From NCBI GenBank assembly GCA_036374835.1, contig DASUTB010000069.1, positions 6,142 to 70,141 on the forward strand: a stretch of DNA of 64,000 nucleotides, written 5' to 3'. The notes under the pieces were generated by a model. That model saw only the letters and a list, made by a program, of their open reading frames with translations, made no database searches and was not told where the DNA came from. The position numbers and the translations under genes were made by a program. Every line of letters starts with the position of its first letter. Position 1 is the first letter of the stretch. This stretch comes from DASUTB01 sp036374835. GTDB taxonomy: Bacteria > Actinomycetota > Actinomycetes > Jiangellales > Jiangellaceae. Below, one piece after another: positions 34,349-42,989 of this stretch.

Positions 34349-36859
34349 ATGGCCACCCGTACGTCCGCACCTAGCCGGAGGGGCAGATCGTCCAAGACGG
34401 CCGAGACCTCTGCACCGTCCGGCAAGGGCAAAACGAAGCGGTCGCGGCGCAATCAACCGCCGCCCCCGCCGCCGAAGAAGAAGAACGAAAGCGTTCTGGT
34501 CTGGCTCGGCAGCGGGATCGGCACGTTCATCATGGCCATCTGGCTCGGCGTCGCGCATGTGCTCGGCGGCATCATCCGGCGCCTCGGAACCGCCCGCGAG
34601 CTCGACCCGGAACACCGGCGGGACGGTGTCGGGCTGGCCCTGATCGGCGGTGCCCTCGTGGTGGCCGCGGCGGTGTGGTGGGACATCGACGGCGACGTGG
34701 CCGACGTCGTGCGAACCGTCGTGCTCGGTTCGGTCGGCACCGGCGCGTATGTCGTGCCGTTGCTACTCGTCGTCGCAGCATGGCGCACGCTGCGCAACCC
34801 GGAGCGCAACGGGCCCGGTGGCCGGCAGCTGGTCGGCTGGTCGTCGTTCACGCTCGGGGTACTGGGCCTGGTGCACGTGTCGGCCGGCATTCCACGCCCG
34901 GTCGACGGCAATGTCGCGATGCGCTCGGCCGGTGGTGCGATCGGATATGTCGCATCGAGCGTTCCGGCCGACCTGGTGACGGTGTACGTCGCCGCGCCGT
35001 TGCTCACACTCCTGGCGCTGTACGGCGTTCTCGTCATCACCAACACGCCCATCCACACGATTCCCGACCGGTTCGCGGCGGTACGCGACTTCGTCCTGGG
35101 CAACCGCGGCGACGACGGGGAGGACGAGGACGATGAGTCACTGAGCGCGCCGCAGCCGAAGCGTTCACGTATCCGGCGGCGCCGTGGAACCGGCGTGACC
35201 CCTACCGATGACGAGCCCTACGACTCGCCGCTGGTGCGCGAGCGGCGCTCCGAGCGTGCCGACCACCGTGCCACCGAGGACTCCGCGGACGAGGCGACGA
35301 CCAAAGAGGTCAAGCCGGCCAAGAAGAAGCCGGCCGAGCCGCCGCAGCACACCCAGCTGCCGCAGCGTGTCGAGCAGCTCGCGCTGTCCGGCGACGTCAC
35401 CTACACCTTGCCGCCGTCCGACGCTCTCGGCCAGGGCAGCCCGCACAAGGCCCGCTCGGCCGCGTCGGACAAGGTCGTCGAGGCGTTGACCGACGTGCTG
35501 GAGCAGTTCGACATCGACGCCGCGGTCACCGGCTACGTGCGTGGTCCGACCGTCACTCGCTACGAGGTCGAACTCGGCCAGGCCGTGAAGGTCGAGCGGG
35601 TGACCGCGCTGACCAAGAACATCTCGTACGCGGTCGCCTCGGCCGAGGTGCGGATCCTGTCGCCGATCCCCGGCAAGTCGGCGATCGGCATCGAGATCCC
35701 GAACAGGGACAAGGAGATCGTCAGCCTCGGCGATGTGTTGCGCGCACCCATCGCCCGCAAGGATCGGCACCCGATGGTCGCCGGGCTCGGCAAGGATGTC
35801 GAGGGCGGGTTCGTGGTCACCAACCTGTCCAAGATGCCGCACATGCTGATCGCCGGTGCGACCGGATCGGGTAAGTCGAGCTGTATCAACTCGCTGATCA
35901 CGTCGATTCTGATGCGCGCAACCCCGGACGAGGTGCGGCTCGTGCTCGTCGACCCCAAACGGGTCGAGCTGAGTGTCTACGACGGGATTCCGCATCTCGT
36001 GACGCCGATCATCACCGACCCGAAGAAGGCCGCCGAAGCGCTCGGTTGGGTCGTGCGCGAGATGGACATGCGGTACGACGACCTCCACCAGTACGGCTAT
36101 CGGCATATCGACGACTTCAACAAGGCGGTCCGGGCGGGCAAGGTCAAGGCGCCGCCGGACTCGGAGCGCACGATCACGCCGTACCCGTACCTGCTGGTGG
36201 TCGTCGACGAGCTGGCCGATCTGATGATGGTGGCGCCGCGCGACGTCGAGGACGCGGTCGTGCGGATCACCCAGCTCGCCCGCGCGGCCGGCATCCATCT
36301 GATGCTGGCGACACAACGTCCATCGGTGGACGTGGTGACCGGCTTGATCAAGGCCAACGTGCCGTCCCGGCTGGCGTTCGCCACATCGTCGCTGGCCGAC
36401 TCGCGGGTCATCCTCGACCAGCCGGGCGCGGAGAAGCTCGTCGGCCAGGGTGACGGGCTGTTCCTGCCGATGGGTGCCAGCAAGCCGGTTCGGATCCAGG
36501 GCGCATGGGTGACCGAGAGCGAGGTCCATGCCGTCGTCTCCCACTGCAAGGAGCAGCTCGAACCGAACTACCGCGACGACGTGATCGTCCCGCAGTCGCA
36601 GAAGCGCGAAGTGGACGAGGACATCGGCGACGACCTGGACTTGCTGTGCCAGGCCGCCGAACTGGTGATTTCAACTCAGTTCGGCTCGACATCGATGCTG
36701 CAACGCAAACTGCGAGTAGGTTTCGCAAAAGCAGGACGTTTGATGGACCTGATGGAGTCACGCGGCATCGTCGGGCCGTCAGAAGGCTCCAAAGCTCGGG
36801 ACGTGCTGATCGTCCCGGATGAACTCGACGAGACACTACAGGCGCTTCGGGGCGAATAA
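34349..36859 (+). CDS. ftsK: DNA translocase FtsK/SpoIIIE
   Basis: An 836-residue septal DNA pump. The N-terminus has a basic Lys/Pro-rich tail followed by four hydrophobic segments between about residues 45 and 240; a charged linker leads to the motor domain with Walker A GATGSGKSSCINSL near residue 500 and Walker B LLVVVDELADLMM. The C-terminal gamma winged helix (LVISTQFGSTSMLQRKLRVGFAKAGRLMDLME) recognises KOPS-type sequences. A longer form from 34313 is possible. Confidence 0.94.
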   Translation: MATRTSAPSRRGRSSKTAETSAPSGKGKTKRSRRNQPPPPPPKKKNESVLVWLGSGIGTFIMAIWLGVAHVLGGIIRRLGTARELDPEHRRDGVGLALIGGALVVAAAVWWDIDGDVADVVRTVVLGSVGTGAYVVPLLLVVAAWRTLRNPERNGPGGRQLVGWSSFTLGVLGLVHVSAGIPRPVDGNVAMRSAGGAIGYVASSVPADLVTVYVAAPLLTLLALYGVLVITNTPIHTIPDRFAAVRDFVLGNRGDDGEDEDDESLSAPQPKRSRIRRRRGTGVTPTDDEPYDSPLVRERRSERADHRATEDSADEATTKEVKPAKKKPAEPPQHTQLPQRVEQLALSGDVTYTLPPSDALGQGSPHKARSAASDKVVEALTDVLEQFDIDAAVTGYVRGPTVTRYEVELGQAVKVERVTALTKNISYAVASAEVRILSPIPGKSAIGIEIPNRDKEIVSLGDVLRAPIARKDRHPMVAGLGKDVEGGFVVTNLSKMPHMLIAGATGSGKSSCINSLITSILMRATPDEVRLVLVDPKRVELSVYDGIPHLVTPIITDPKKAAEALGWVVREMDMRYDDLHQYGYRHIDDFNKAVRAGKVKAPPDSERTITPYPYLLVVVDELADLMMVAPRDVEDAVVRITQLARAAGIHLMLATQRPSVDVVTGLIKANVPSRLAFATSSLADSRVILDQPGAEKLVGQGDGLFLPMGASKPVRIQGAWVTESEVHAVVSHCKEQLEPNYRDDVIVPQSQKREVDEDIGDDLDLLCQAAELVISTQFGSTSMLQRKLRVGFAKAGRLMDLMESRGIVGPSEGSKARDVLIVPDELDETLQALRGE

Positions 36860-36872
36860 TGCGAGTTCGCGC

Positions 36873-36902
36873 AACCTCTTCACAAAGCTTTTGAGAGAGG
36901 TT
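36873..36902 (+). terminator. Stem-loop after ftsK
   Basis: AACCTCT (36873-36879) pairs with AGAGGTT (36896-36902) around a 16-base loop rich in A and T. It lies 13 bases after the ftsK stop and 41 before the transporter start. Weak stem without a T-run. Confidence 0.4.
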
Positions 36903-36943
36903 AAGTTGCGTCCGCAGACAGTGTCGACTGAAGGGTGTAGTTC

Positions 36944-38542
36944 ATGACGAATCCTCCGACAGAGACTGAACCCGGCTCGGCAGCGCCGAGTCCGAAGGGT
37001 TCGTTCCTGACCAGCGTCCACGGACCGGTGTTCTGGCCGGCTGCCGTTCTGGTTTTTGTGTTCGTCCTCTGGGGGGCGTTCGCGACGGACAGCTTGACCA
37101 GTGCGATCAACTGGATTCGCGACAATCTCTTTGGCGGTCTGGGCTGGTACTACGTCCTGCTCGTATCGATCTTCGTTATCTTCGCGTTGATCGTCGGCCT
37201 CAGCAAGATGGGCAATATCAAGCTCGGCAAGGACGACGACGAGCCGGACTTCTCGACCGGGTCATGGTTCGCCATGCTGTTCTCGGCCGGCATGGGTATC
37301 GGCCTGGTCTTCTTCGGCGCTGCCGAGCCACTGTGGCACTTCTTCAGCCCGAAACCAGGTGTCGAGGGCACGCCGGAGGAGCTCGGCGATGCCGCGATGA
37401 CCCAGACGATCCTCCACTGGGGTATCCACGCCTGGGCGATCTACGTGATCGCCGGCCTGGCGATCGCCTACGCGGTGTTCCGCAAGGGCCGGCCGATCTC
37501 GATCCGGTGGGCGCTCGAGCCCCTGCTCGGCGACCGGGTCAAGGGTGCACTCGGCGACGTGATCGACGTGATCGCGATCCTCGGAACGATCTTCGGCGTA
37601 GCCACCTCGCTCGGTATCGGTGCCACCCAGATCGCTACGGGTCTGGGTGTGCTGAACATAGCTGAAGAGGACCCGGGCAACCCGCTGCTGATCACGATCA
37701 TCGTGATCATCACGCTGGTTGCGATCACGTCGGTGGTCACCGGTCTGAACAAGGGCATCAAGTGGCTCTCGAACGTCAACGTCAGCATCGCGGGCCTGCT
37801 CGCGCTGTTCGTGCTGATCGCCGGGCCGACATTGTTCATCCTGCGCGAGTTCGTGCAGTCGATCGGTGGTTACCTGCAGAACATCCTCGCGCTGTCGTTC
37901 GACGTCACGGCCTTCCAGTCCGATGCCGGTGAGGCTTGGCAGAACTCCTGGACGGTCTTCTACTGGGGCTGGTGGATCTCGTGGGCGCCGTTCGTCGGCA
38001 TGTTCATCGCACGCATCTCGAAAGGCCGTACGGTCCGTGAGTTCGTGATCGGTGTGCTCGGCGTGCCGGTGCTGGTGTCGATCGCCTGGTTCGCGATCAT
38101 GGGAGGCACCGCTCTGTGGAACAACATCATCGGCGGCAACACGATCGACCCGAACGACGTGGGCAGCGAAGGATCGCTGTTCGCGGTGCTCGACACCCTG
38201 CCGGCCAGCGAACTCGTCATCGGTATAGCCGTGATTCTGATCGTGACGTTCTTCGTCACGTCGTCGGACTCCGGCTCGCTGGTGGTCGACATGCTGGCCT
38301 CCGGTGGCGATCCGAACCCGCCGACGTGGAGCCGCGTGTTCTGGGCATCGGTCGAGGGCGCGGTCGCGATCGTGCTGCTCGTCGCCGGCGACCTCGGTGC
38401 GCTGCAAGTCGGTGCTGTGTCACTGGGGGTGCTGTTCAGCATCGTGATGATCGGAATGGTGATCGCCACATGGAAGGCGTTCAGCGCCGACCCGATGGCG
38501 GTGTCCCGACCGCGTGAGAGGGCACCCGTCTCATCCGCCTAA
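36944..38542 (+). CDS. BCCT family transporter (betaine/choline/carnitine type)
   Basis: A 532-residue membrane carrier with twelve hydrophobic segments. Family signatures are GSWFAMLFSAGMGIGLVFFG, the Trp-rich segment FYWGWWISWAPFVGMFIARI and VTFFVTSSDSGSLVVDML. BCCT proteins import quaternary ammonium osmolytes such as glycine betaine with Na+. It has its own upstream region with GAAGGG nine bases before the ATG, and it is closed by a strong hairpin, so it is probably transcribed alone. The C-terminal tail is short, so osmosensing by a long tail is unlikely. Confidence 0.93.
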   Translation: MTNPPTETEPGSAAPSPKGSFLTSVHGPVFWPAAVLVFVFVLWGAFATDSLTSAINWIRDNLFGGLGWYYVLLVSIFVIFALIVGLSKMGNIKLGKDDDEPDFSTGSWFAMLFSAGMGIGLVFFGAAEPLWHFFSPKPGVEGTPEELGDAAMTQTILHWGIHAWAIYVIAGLAIAYAVFRKGRPISIRWALEPLLGDRVKGALGDVIDVIAILGTIFGVATSLGIGATQIATGLGVLNIAEEDPGNPLLITIIVIITLVAITSVVTGLNKGIKWLSNVNVSIAGLLALFVLIAGPTLFILREFVQSIGGYLQNILALSFDVTAFQSDAGEAWQNSWTVFYWGWWISWAPFVGMFIARISKGRTVREFVIGVLGVPVLVSIAWFAIMGGTALWNNIIGGNTIDPNDVGSEGSLFAVLDTLPASELVIGIAVILIVTFFVTSSDSGSLVVDMLASGGDPNPPTWSRVFWASVEGAVAIVLLVAGDLGALQVGAVSLGVLFSIVMIGMVIATWKAFSADPMAVSRPRERAPVSSA

Positions 38543-38563
38543 GAATGATCACGTAAAGCTGGT
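38542..38563 (+). repeat. Dispersed element, half copy R3
   Basis: AAGAATGATCACGTAAAGC directly follows the transporter stop codon (TAA, 38540-38542). The second half of the element is replaced by a strong hairpin. Confidence 0.5.
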
Positions 38564-38564
38564 G

Positions 38565-38608
38565 AATACCCCCTTTGCTCGCTCTGCAGCGCGAGCAAAG
38601 GGGGTATT
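38565..38608 (+). terminator. Strong terminator hairpin after the BCCT gene
   Basis: AATACCCCCTTTGCTCGC (38565-38582) pairs perfectly over 18 bases with its complement at 38591-38608 around an eight-base loop. It is the strongest simple hairpin in the window and begins just after element R3. Confidence 0.75.
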
Positions 38609-38655
38609 TGCCTAGCAACGGCCCACCGGTGGCACTTGCCGCGAACATGTGAACC

Positions 38656-40077
38656 GTGCAAAGCTCACAGGCTGTGGCAGAACAGACCGTTTCGATCGTC
38701 ACCTTGGGCTGTGCCCGCAATGAGGTGGACTCCGAAGAGCTGGCCGGGCGGCTGCACGCCGACGGCTTCAGGCTCGTGGACGATCCGCATGACGCGGAGA
38801 CGGTTCTGGTCAATACCTGCGGATTCGTCGAACAGGCAAAAGCCGATTCGATCAACGAAGTGCTGGCCACCGCCGAGCTCAAGAAGACCGGAAAGACAAA
38901 GGCCGTTATCGCCACCGGCTGCCTCGCCGAGCGGTACGGCGTCGCGCTCGCCGGCGAGCTGCATGAGGCCGACGCGATCCTCGGCTTCGATGACTACGAG
39001 GCGATCGGCGACCGGATCCGCAGCGTGCTGGCCGGCGAGAAGCTGCACCCCCTGTACCCCGTCGACCGTCGTACCCGGCTGCCTCTCGCACCGGCCGAGC
39101 GCCCTGCCGCCCGCGTTGCACCCGACCTTCCGGACGGGGTCGCTCCGGCCTCCGGCCCGAGGCCCGTGCGGCGGCGGCTGGACGGTGGCCCGTCTGCACC
39201 GCTCAAACTGGCCAGCGGCTGTGACCGGCGCTGCTCTTTCTGCGCCATTCCCCGCTGGCGCGGCGCGTTCGTGTCGCGGCGGCCATCCGAACTGCTCGCC
39301 GAAGCCGCGTGGCTCGCCGAGCAGGGCGTGCGTGAACTCTTCCTGGTGAGCGAGAATTCCACGTCCTACGGCAAAGACCTCGGCGACCTGCGGCTGCTCG
39401 AGACGGTGTTGCCCGAGCTGGCCGAGGTCGAGGGCGTCGAGCGGGTCCGCGTCTCGTACCTCCAGCCGGCCGAGATGAGGCTCTCACTCGTCGACACGAT
39501 GACCGAGACCGAGGGCGTCGTCCCGTACTTCGATCTGTCGTTCCAGCACGCTAGTGCGGGCGTCCTGCGTCGAATGCGCCGGTTCGGGTCGACGTCGACA
39601 TTCCTTGATCTGCTCGCCGAGATCCGCGACCGCGATCCGCAGGCGGGCGTCCGTACCAACGTCATCGTCGGTTTCCCCGGTGAATCGGAGTGGGACCTAC
39701 GCGAGCTGGAGAGATTCCTCACCCAGGCCCGCTGCGACGTCGTCGGAGTGTTCGGTTACTCCGACGAGGACGGCACCGAGGCGGCCGGCTTCGCCGACAA
39801 GATCGATCCGGACGAGGTGGCCGAGCGGGTCGAGCGGATTCAGCGCTTGGTCGACGAGCTGGTGAACCAGCGTGCCGAGGAGCGCATCGGCGAGACCGTC
39901 GAAGTGCTCATCGAATCCGCCGACGGTGAGGGACGGGCGTCCCATCAGGGTCCGGACGTGGACGGCACCACCACGGTGCGTGAGTGGTCAGGCTCGGTAG
40001 GGGAGATCGTCAGGGCGAAGGTGGTCGCCGCCGAGGGTGCCGATCTGGTCGCCGAAGCGCTGGGGACGACCCGCTAG
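38656..40077 (+). CDS. rimO: Ribosomal protein S12 methylthiotransferase RimO
   Basis: A 473-residue radical-SAM enzyme that methylthiolates an Asp of ribosomal protein S12. N-terminal MTTase Cys residues are in TLGCARNEVDSEEL, NTCGFVEQAK and TGCLAERYG; the radical SAM motif CDRRCSFC lies near residue 190; a TRAM domain ends the protein. A Pro/Arg-rich insertion (about residues 145-180) precedes the SAM motif. GTG start at 38656; another in-frame GTG at 38674 is possible. pgsA follows after 62 bases. Confidence 0.93.
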   Translation: MQSSQAVAEQTVSIVTLGCARNEVDSEELAGRLHADGFRLVDDPHDAETVLVNTCGFVEQAKADSINEVLATAELKKTGKTKAVIATGCLAERYGVALAGELHEADAILGFDDYEAIGDRIRSVLAGEKLHPLYPVDRRTRLPLAPAERPAARVAPDLPDGVAPASGPRPVRRRLDGGPSAPLKLASGCDRRCSFCAIPRWRGAFVSRRPSELLAEAAWLAEQGVRELFLVSENSTSYGKDLGDLRLLETVLPELAEVEGVERVRVSYLQPAEMRLSLVDTMTETEGVVPYFDLSFQHASAGVLRRMRRFGSTSTFLDLLAEIRDRDPQAGVRTNVIVGFPGESEWDLRELERFLTQARCDVVGVFGYSDEDGTEAAGFADKIDPDEVAERVERIQRLVDELVNQRAEERIGETVEVLIESADGEGRASHQGPDVDGTTTVREWSGSVGEIVRAKVVAAEGADLVAEALGTTR

Positions 40078-40104
40078 AGCTGCGGCGAGCCGTGGCGTCG
40101 GGCG

Positions 40105-40133
40105 TTGGAGGGCGTCTCGCCACGCCGTAGGCT
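40105..40133 (+). promoter_or_regulatory. Promoter of pgsA
   Basis: TTGGAG (40105-40110) and TAGGCT (40128-40133) are 17 bases apart; the GTG start is six bases after the -10 box, so pgsA-cinA can be expressed from a leaderless promoter independent of rimO. Confidence 0.55.
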
Positions 40134-40139
40134 TGGGCC

Positions 40140-40712
40140 GTGCCAACGCCCCCCGAAGCGGCGCCGAGCGTCTGGAATGTTGCAAACGCCCTGACGTTCC
40201 TGCGAATCCTGCTCGTTCCGATCTTCGGGTGGCTGTTGCTTCGTGAAGGCGGTGCGGACGATCTGTCGAGGGTGGTCGCCCTCCTCGTGTTCGCGGCTGC
40301 GCTCGTGACCGACCGGGTGGACGGCGAGCTCGCCCGGCAGCGGGATCTCGTCACCGATGTCGGCAAGATCGCCGACCCGATCGCCGACAAGGCGCTCACG
40401 GGTACCGCGTTCGTCGGCCTCTCGTTGCTCGGCGAGCTGCCGTGGTGGGTGACGATCGTCGTCATGACCCGCGAGTTGGGCGTCACAGCACTTCGGCTGG
40501 CCGTGCTGCGGCACGGTGTCATGCCCGCGAGCCGCGGCGGCAAGGTCAAGACGGCCGTACAAGGCCTCGCGCTGGGGCTCTACATCCTGCCGCTGCCGGC
40601 CGCGTGGGAGCCGCTGGAGGTGACGGCGATGGGTTTGGCCGTCGTCGTGACCATCGTGACCGGCCTGGACTACGTGATCCGCGCCATCAAGCTCCGACGC
40701 TCGGTGGCCTGA
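40140..40712 (+). CDS. pgsA: CDP-alcohol phosphatidyltransferase, PgsA type
   Basis: A 190-residue membrane enzyme with the CDP-alcohol motif TDRVDGELARQRDLVTDVGK leading to DPIADK, i.e. the conserved D, DG, AR, G, D and D positions. It transfers a phosphatidyl group, probably to glycerol-3-phosphate for phosphatidylglycerol synthesis. The neighbouring cinA and clgR match the actinobacterial pgsA3 locus. One base overlaps the next start. Confidence 0.9.
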   Translation: MPTPPEAAPSVWNVANALTFLRILLVPIFGWLLLREGGADDLSRVVALLVFAAALVTDRVDGELARQRDLVTDVGKIADPIADKALTGTAFVGLSLLGELPWWVTIVVMTRELGVTALRLAVLRHGVMPASRGGKVKTAVQGLALGLYILPLPAAWEPLEVTAMGLAVVVTIVTGLDYVIRAIKLRRSVA

Positions 40713-41218
40713 TGGTCGACGCGTCGCCGAGTACGGTCATCGAGGCGTTGCGCCGCGTGGGTGGCACGGTGGCAATCGCCGAGTCGCTGACCGGCGGCCT
40801 GGTGGCGGCGGCGCTGACGTCCGTGCCCGGCGCTTCCGATGTGTTCCGCGGCGGCGTGGTGGCGTACGCGACCGACCTCAAGGCGACGCTGGCCGGCGTC
40901 CCGCAAGACATTCTGGACCGGCACGGTCCCGTCGCCGGGGTGACGGCCGAGGCGATGGCTTCTGGAGTGCGAATCGCGTGCGCAGCGACGTACGGACTGG
41001 CCACGACCGGCGTCGCCGGGCCGGACTCGCAGGACGGGCATCGGCCCGGCACCGTGTATGTCGCAGTGGCATCGCCGGACGGCACCCGGGTTCGTTCGGT
41101 CGAACCCTCGGAGGAGGTCGGCGACCGCGCGGCCGTCCGCCGACGGGCCGTGGAAATGGCGCTCGCGTTGATCGCCGGGAAACTCGATGACGACGAGCGC
41201 AGCGCCAGGGAATCGTGA
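40712..41218 (+). CDS. CinA-family nicotinamide-nucleotide amidohydrolase
   Basis: A 168-residue stand-alone CinA C-terminal domain (PncC type) that deamidates NMN in pyridine salvage. Catalytic region IAESLTGGLVAAALTSVPGASDVF and the VAYATDLK and TGVAGPDSQDGHRPGTVY motifs are complete. The ATG shares a base with the pgsA stop. The N-terminal MoCF-like domain of long CinA proteins is absent, as is usual at this locus. Confidence 0.92.
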   Translation: MVDASPSTVIEALRRVGGTVAIAESLTGGLVAAALTSVPGASDVFRGGVVAYATDLKATLAGVPQDILDRHGPVAGVTAEAMASGVRIACAATYGLATTGVAGPDSQDGHRPGTVYVAVASPDGTRVRSVEPSEEVGDRAAVRRRAVEMALALIAGKLDDDERSARES

Positions 41219-41321
41219 CCACCCGCGCGGCGTTATATCGACATGTGCCAAGCCTCTTTCCGATTGTCGAGGTTGGCGAGGTACCGTGGAAAGAGACTTC
41301 GAACGCGGGAGGGAGTGGCCG

Positions 41322-41633
41322 GTGGTTCTCGTTAGGCGTCTCATGGGCGACGTATTGCGCCGTCGCCGCGTAGAACAGGGCCGCACTCTGCGCGACGTCT
41401 CAGCCGCAGCTCGGGTGAGCCTTGGATATCTGTCGGAAGTCGAGCGGGGCCGCAAGGAAGCCTCGTCCGAGTTGTTGGCCGCGATCTGCGAGGCGCTCGA
41501 TCTGCCGCTTTCCGAGGTGCTGCGCGAAGTCAGCAACGAGATGTCGCGGGTCGAAGCCGCCGCTGTCGGCGCACTCACCGAACTGCGCTCGCCGCGGGCT
41601 CGCACCGACCGTGAGGCGGTCGCGATCGGCTGA
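41322..41633 (+). CDS. clgR: ClgR-like helix-turn-helix activator
   Basis: A 103-residue XRE-type regulator. VLRRRRVEQGRTLRDVSAAA, SLGYLSEVERGRKEASSELL and CEALDLPLSEVL match ClgR, which activates clp protease and related stress genes. GTG start with GGGAGG eight bases upstream. The C-terminus is short. The PspA-type 35-kDa gene that follows clgR in mycobacteria is missing; a ROK repressor follows instead. Confidence 0.9.
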   Translation: MVLVRRLMGDVLRRRRVEQGRTLRDVSAAARVSLGYLSEVERGRKEASSELLAAICEALDLPLSEVLREVSNEMSRVEAAAVGALTELRSPRARTDREAVAIG

Positions 41634-41682
41634 CCCGGCCGGGGTGATACTAGCCAGCGAACGCGGCCGCAGGTAGTATCGG

Positions 41683-41710
41683 TAACACTGTTAAGAGTCT
41701 TACCGGTAAG
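41683..41710. promoter_or_regulatory. Two palindromes upstream of the ROK gene
   Basis: TAACACTGTTA (41683-41693) and CTTACCGGTAAG (41699-41710) are perfect palindromes; the second one touches the ribosome site AAGGAGG. They are likely operators for the ROK repressor, acting on its own expression. Confidence 0.55.
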
Positions 41711-41718
41711 GAGGCCGC

Positions 41719-42909
41719 GTGATGTCGCAGCGACCGGGGACGCCGACCTATCTGCGGGCGATGAATGATCGGCATGCGTTCGAGCGGCTGCTCAGCGATG
41801 GACCGCTCACGCGGGGACGCCTCGGCGAACTGACCGGGCTGTCCAAGGTCACCGCTTCGCAGCTGGTCGCACGGCTTGCCCGGCGCGGCCTCGTCGAAGT
41901 CGTCGGCACCCAGTCCGGCGGTCGTGGGCCGAGTGCCGAGCTCTACGCCGTCCGGGCCGGTTGCCGGTATGCGGTCGGTATCGACACTGTTCTTGATCAT
42001 GCCGTCGTGGTGATCGCCAACATCGCCGGCGAAGAGGTCGCACGTGTGTCGCGGCAGACCAACGAGGCCGACGACCCGGAAACGCTGATTCCGGGGCTCG
42101 TTCGCGAGGCCCTCGCCAACGCCGATGTTGATCCGTCTGACGTGGACAACGTCGTCATCGGCACCACCGGTGTCGTAGATCCGGATGCGGGCGACGTCAC
42201 GTTCTCGTTCGATCTGCGCCGATGGCACCGTGGACTGCACGACGCGCTGAGCGCTGAGTTGCAGTGTGAGGTGACGATCGAGAACGACGTGAACCTCGCG
42301 GCGGTGGCCGAGCGCGACCATGGCGCCGCCCAGGACGTTGAGCACATGGTGCTGTTCTGGGTGGGCCGGGGCGTCGGCGTCGCCGTCGTGCTCGGTGGCC
42401 AGCTGCAGCGCGGAGCGACCGGGGCGGCCGGCGAGGTCGGCTTCCTTCCCGTCCCGGGTGCACCGTTGCCGGAGGATGTGGCGAGCCGGGATGCACGAGG
42501 CGGGCTCAGCGGCTCGCTTCAGCAGCTGATCGGCGCCTCTGCGGTGAGCGAGCTCGCGGCTGTGCACGGTATCGCGGCGGACGGGGCCGAAGGCGCGGTG
42601 CGCGCCGCGATCGCGGCGGGCTCACCGGCGGACGCGTTCCTCGGCGAGCTGGCCAAGCGAATCGCACTTGGTGTGGCGGCCGTATGCGCCGTCGTCGACC
42701 CGGCGGTCGTGGTGCTGGCCGGTGACGTCGGGGCGGCGGCGGACGACCGGCTGTGCAAGCGGATCAGCGATGAGGTCGGGCACCTCGTGCCGGTGACACC
42801 GACGGTGGTGCGCACCGCAATCGAGACCGACCCCGTATTGCGTGGCGCGCTGATCACCGCGGTCGACAAGGCCCGCGCCAACCTCCTCGCCCAAATCGCC
42901 GCCGATTGA
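41719..42909 (+). CDS. ROK family transcriptional repressor
   Basis: A 396-residue protein. A winged helix at the N-terminus (FERLLSDGPLTRGRLGELTGLSKVTASQLVARLARRGLVE) is joined to a ROK sugar-kinase fold (YAVGIDTVLDHAVVVIANI, ENDVNLAAVAERDHG, GRGVGVAVVLGGQL). The Cys-rich zinc motif of ROK kinases and Mlc/NagC repressors is missing; GEVGFLPVPG is followed by no Cys, so the effector site differs. GTG at 41719 or ATG at 41722. The TGA stop belongs to element R6. Confidence 0.88.
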   Translation: MMSQRPGTPTYLRAMNDRHAFERLLSDGPLTRGRLGELTGLSKVTASQLVARLARRGLVEVVGTQSGGRGPSAELYAVRAGCRYAVGIDTVLDHAVVVIANIAGEEVARVSRQTNEADDPETLIPGLVREALANADVDPSDVDNVVIGTTGVVDPDAGDVTFSFDLRRWHRGLHDALSAELQCEVTIENDVNLAAVAERDHGAAQDVEHMVLFWVGRGVGVAVVLGGQLQRGATGAAGEVGFLPVPGAPLPEDVASRDARGGLSGSLQQLIGASAVSELAAVHGIAADGAEGAVRAAIAAGSPADAFLGELAKRIALGVAAVCAVVDPAVVVLAGDVGAAADDRLCKRISDEVGHLVPVTPTVVRTAIETDPVLRGALITAVDKARANLLAQIAAD

Positions 42910-42959
42910 CCATGTTTGGCACGAGATTCGGTGCCACACCACGTCTGTAGGCGGCGCAT
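42903..42959 (+). repeat. Dispersed element, full copy R6
   Basis: Begins CGATTGACCATGTTTGGCAC; the TGA at 42907-42909 is the ROK stop. ACACCAC follows at +29 and TGTAGGCGG at +39 from the T of TGA. TGGCAC and GTGCCA pair inside it. Its GGCAC-(4)-ATTCGGTGCC block is shared almost exactly with R7, its inverted partner. Confidence 0.7.
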
Positions 42960-42989
42960 CGGGGGGACATGCCCAGCAAGGGGAGTGGG

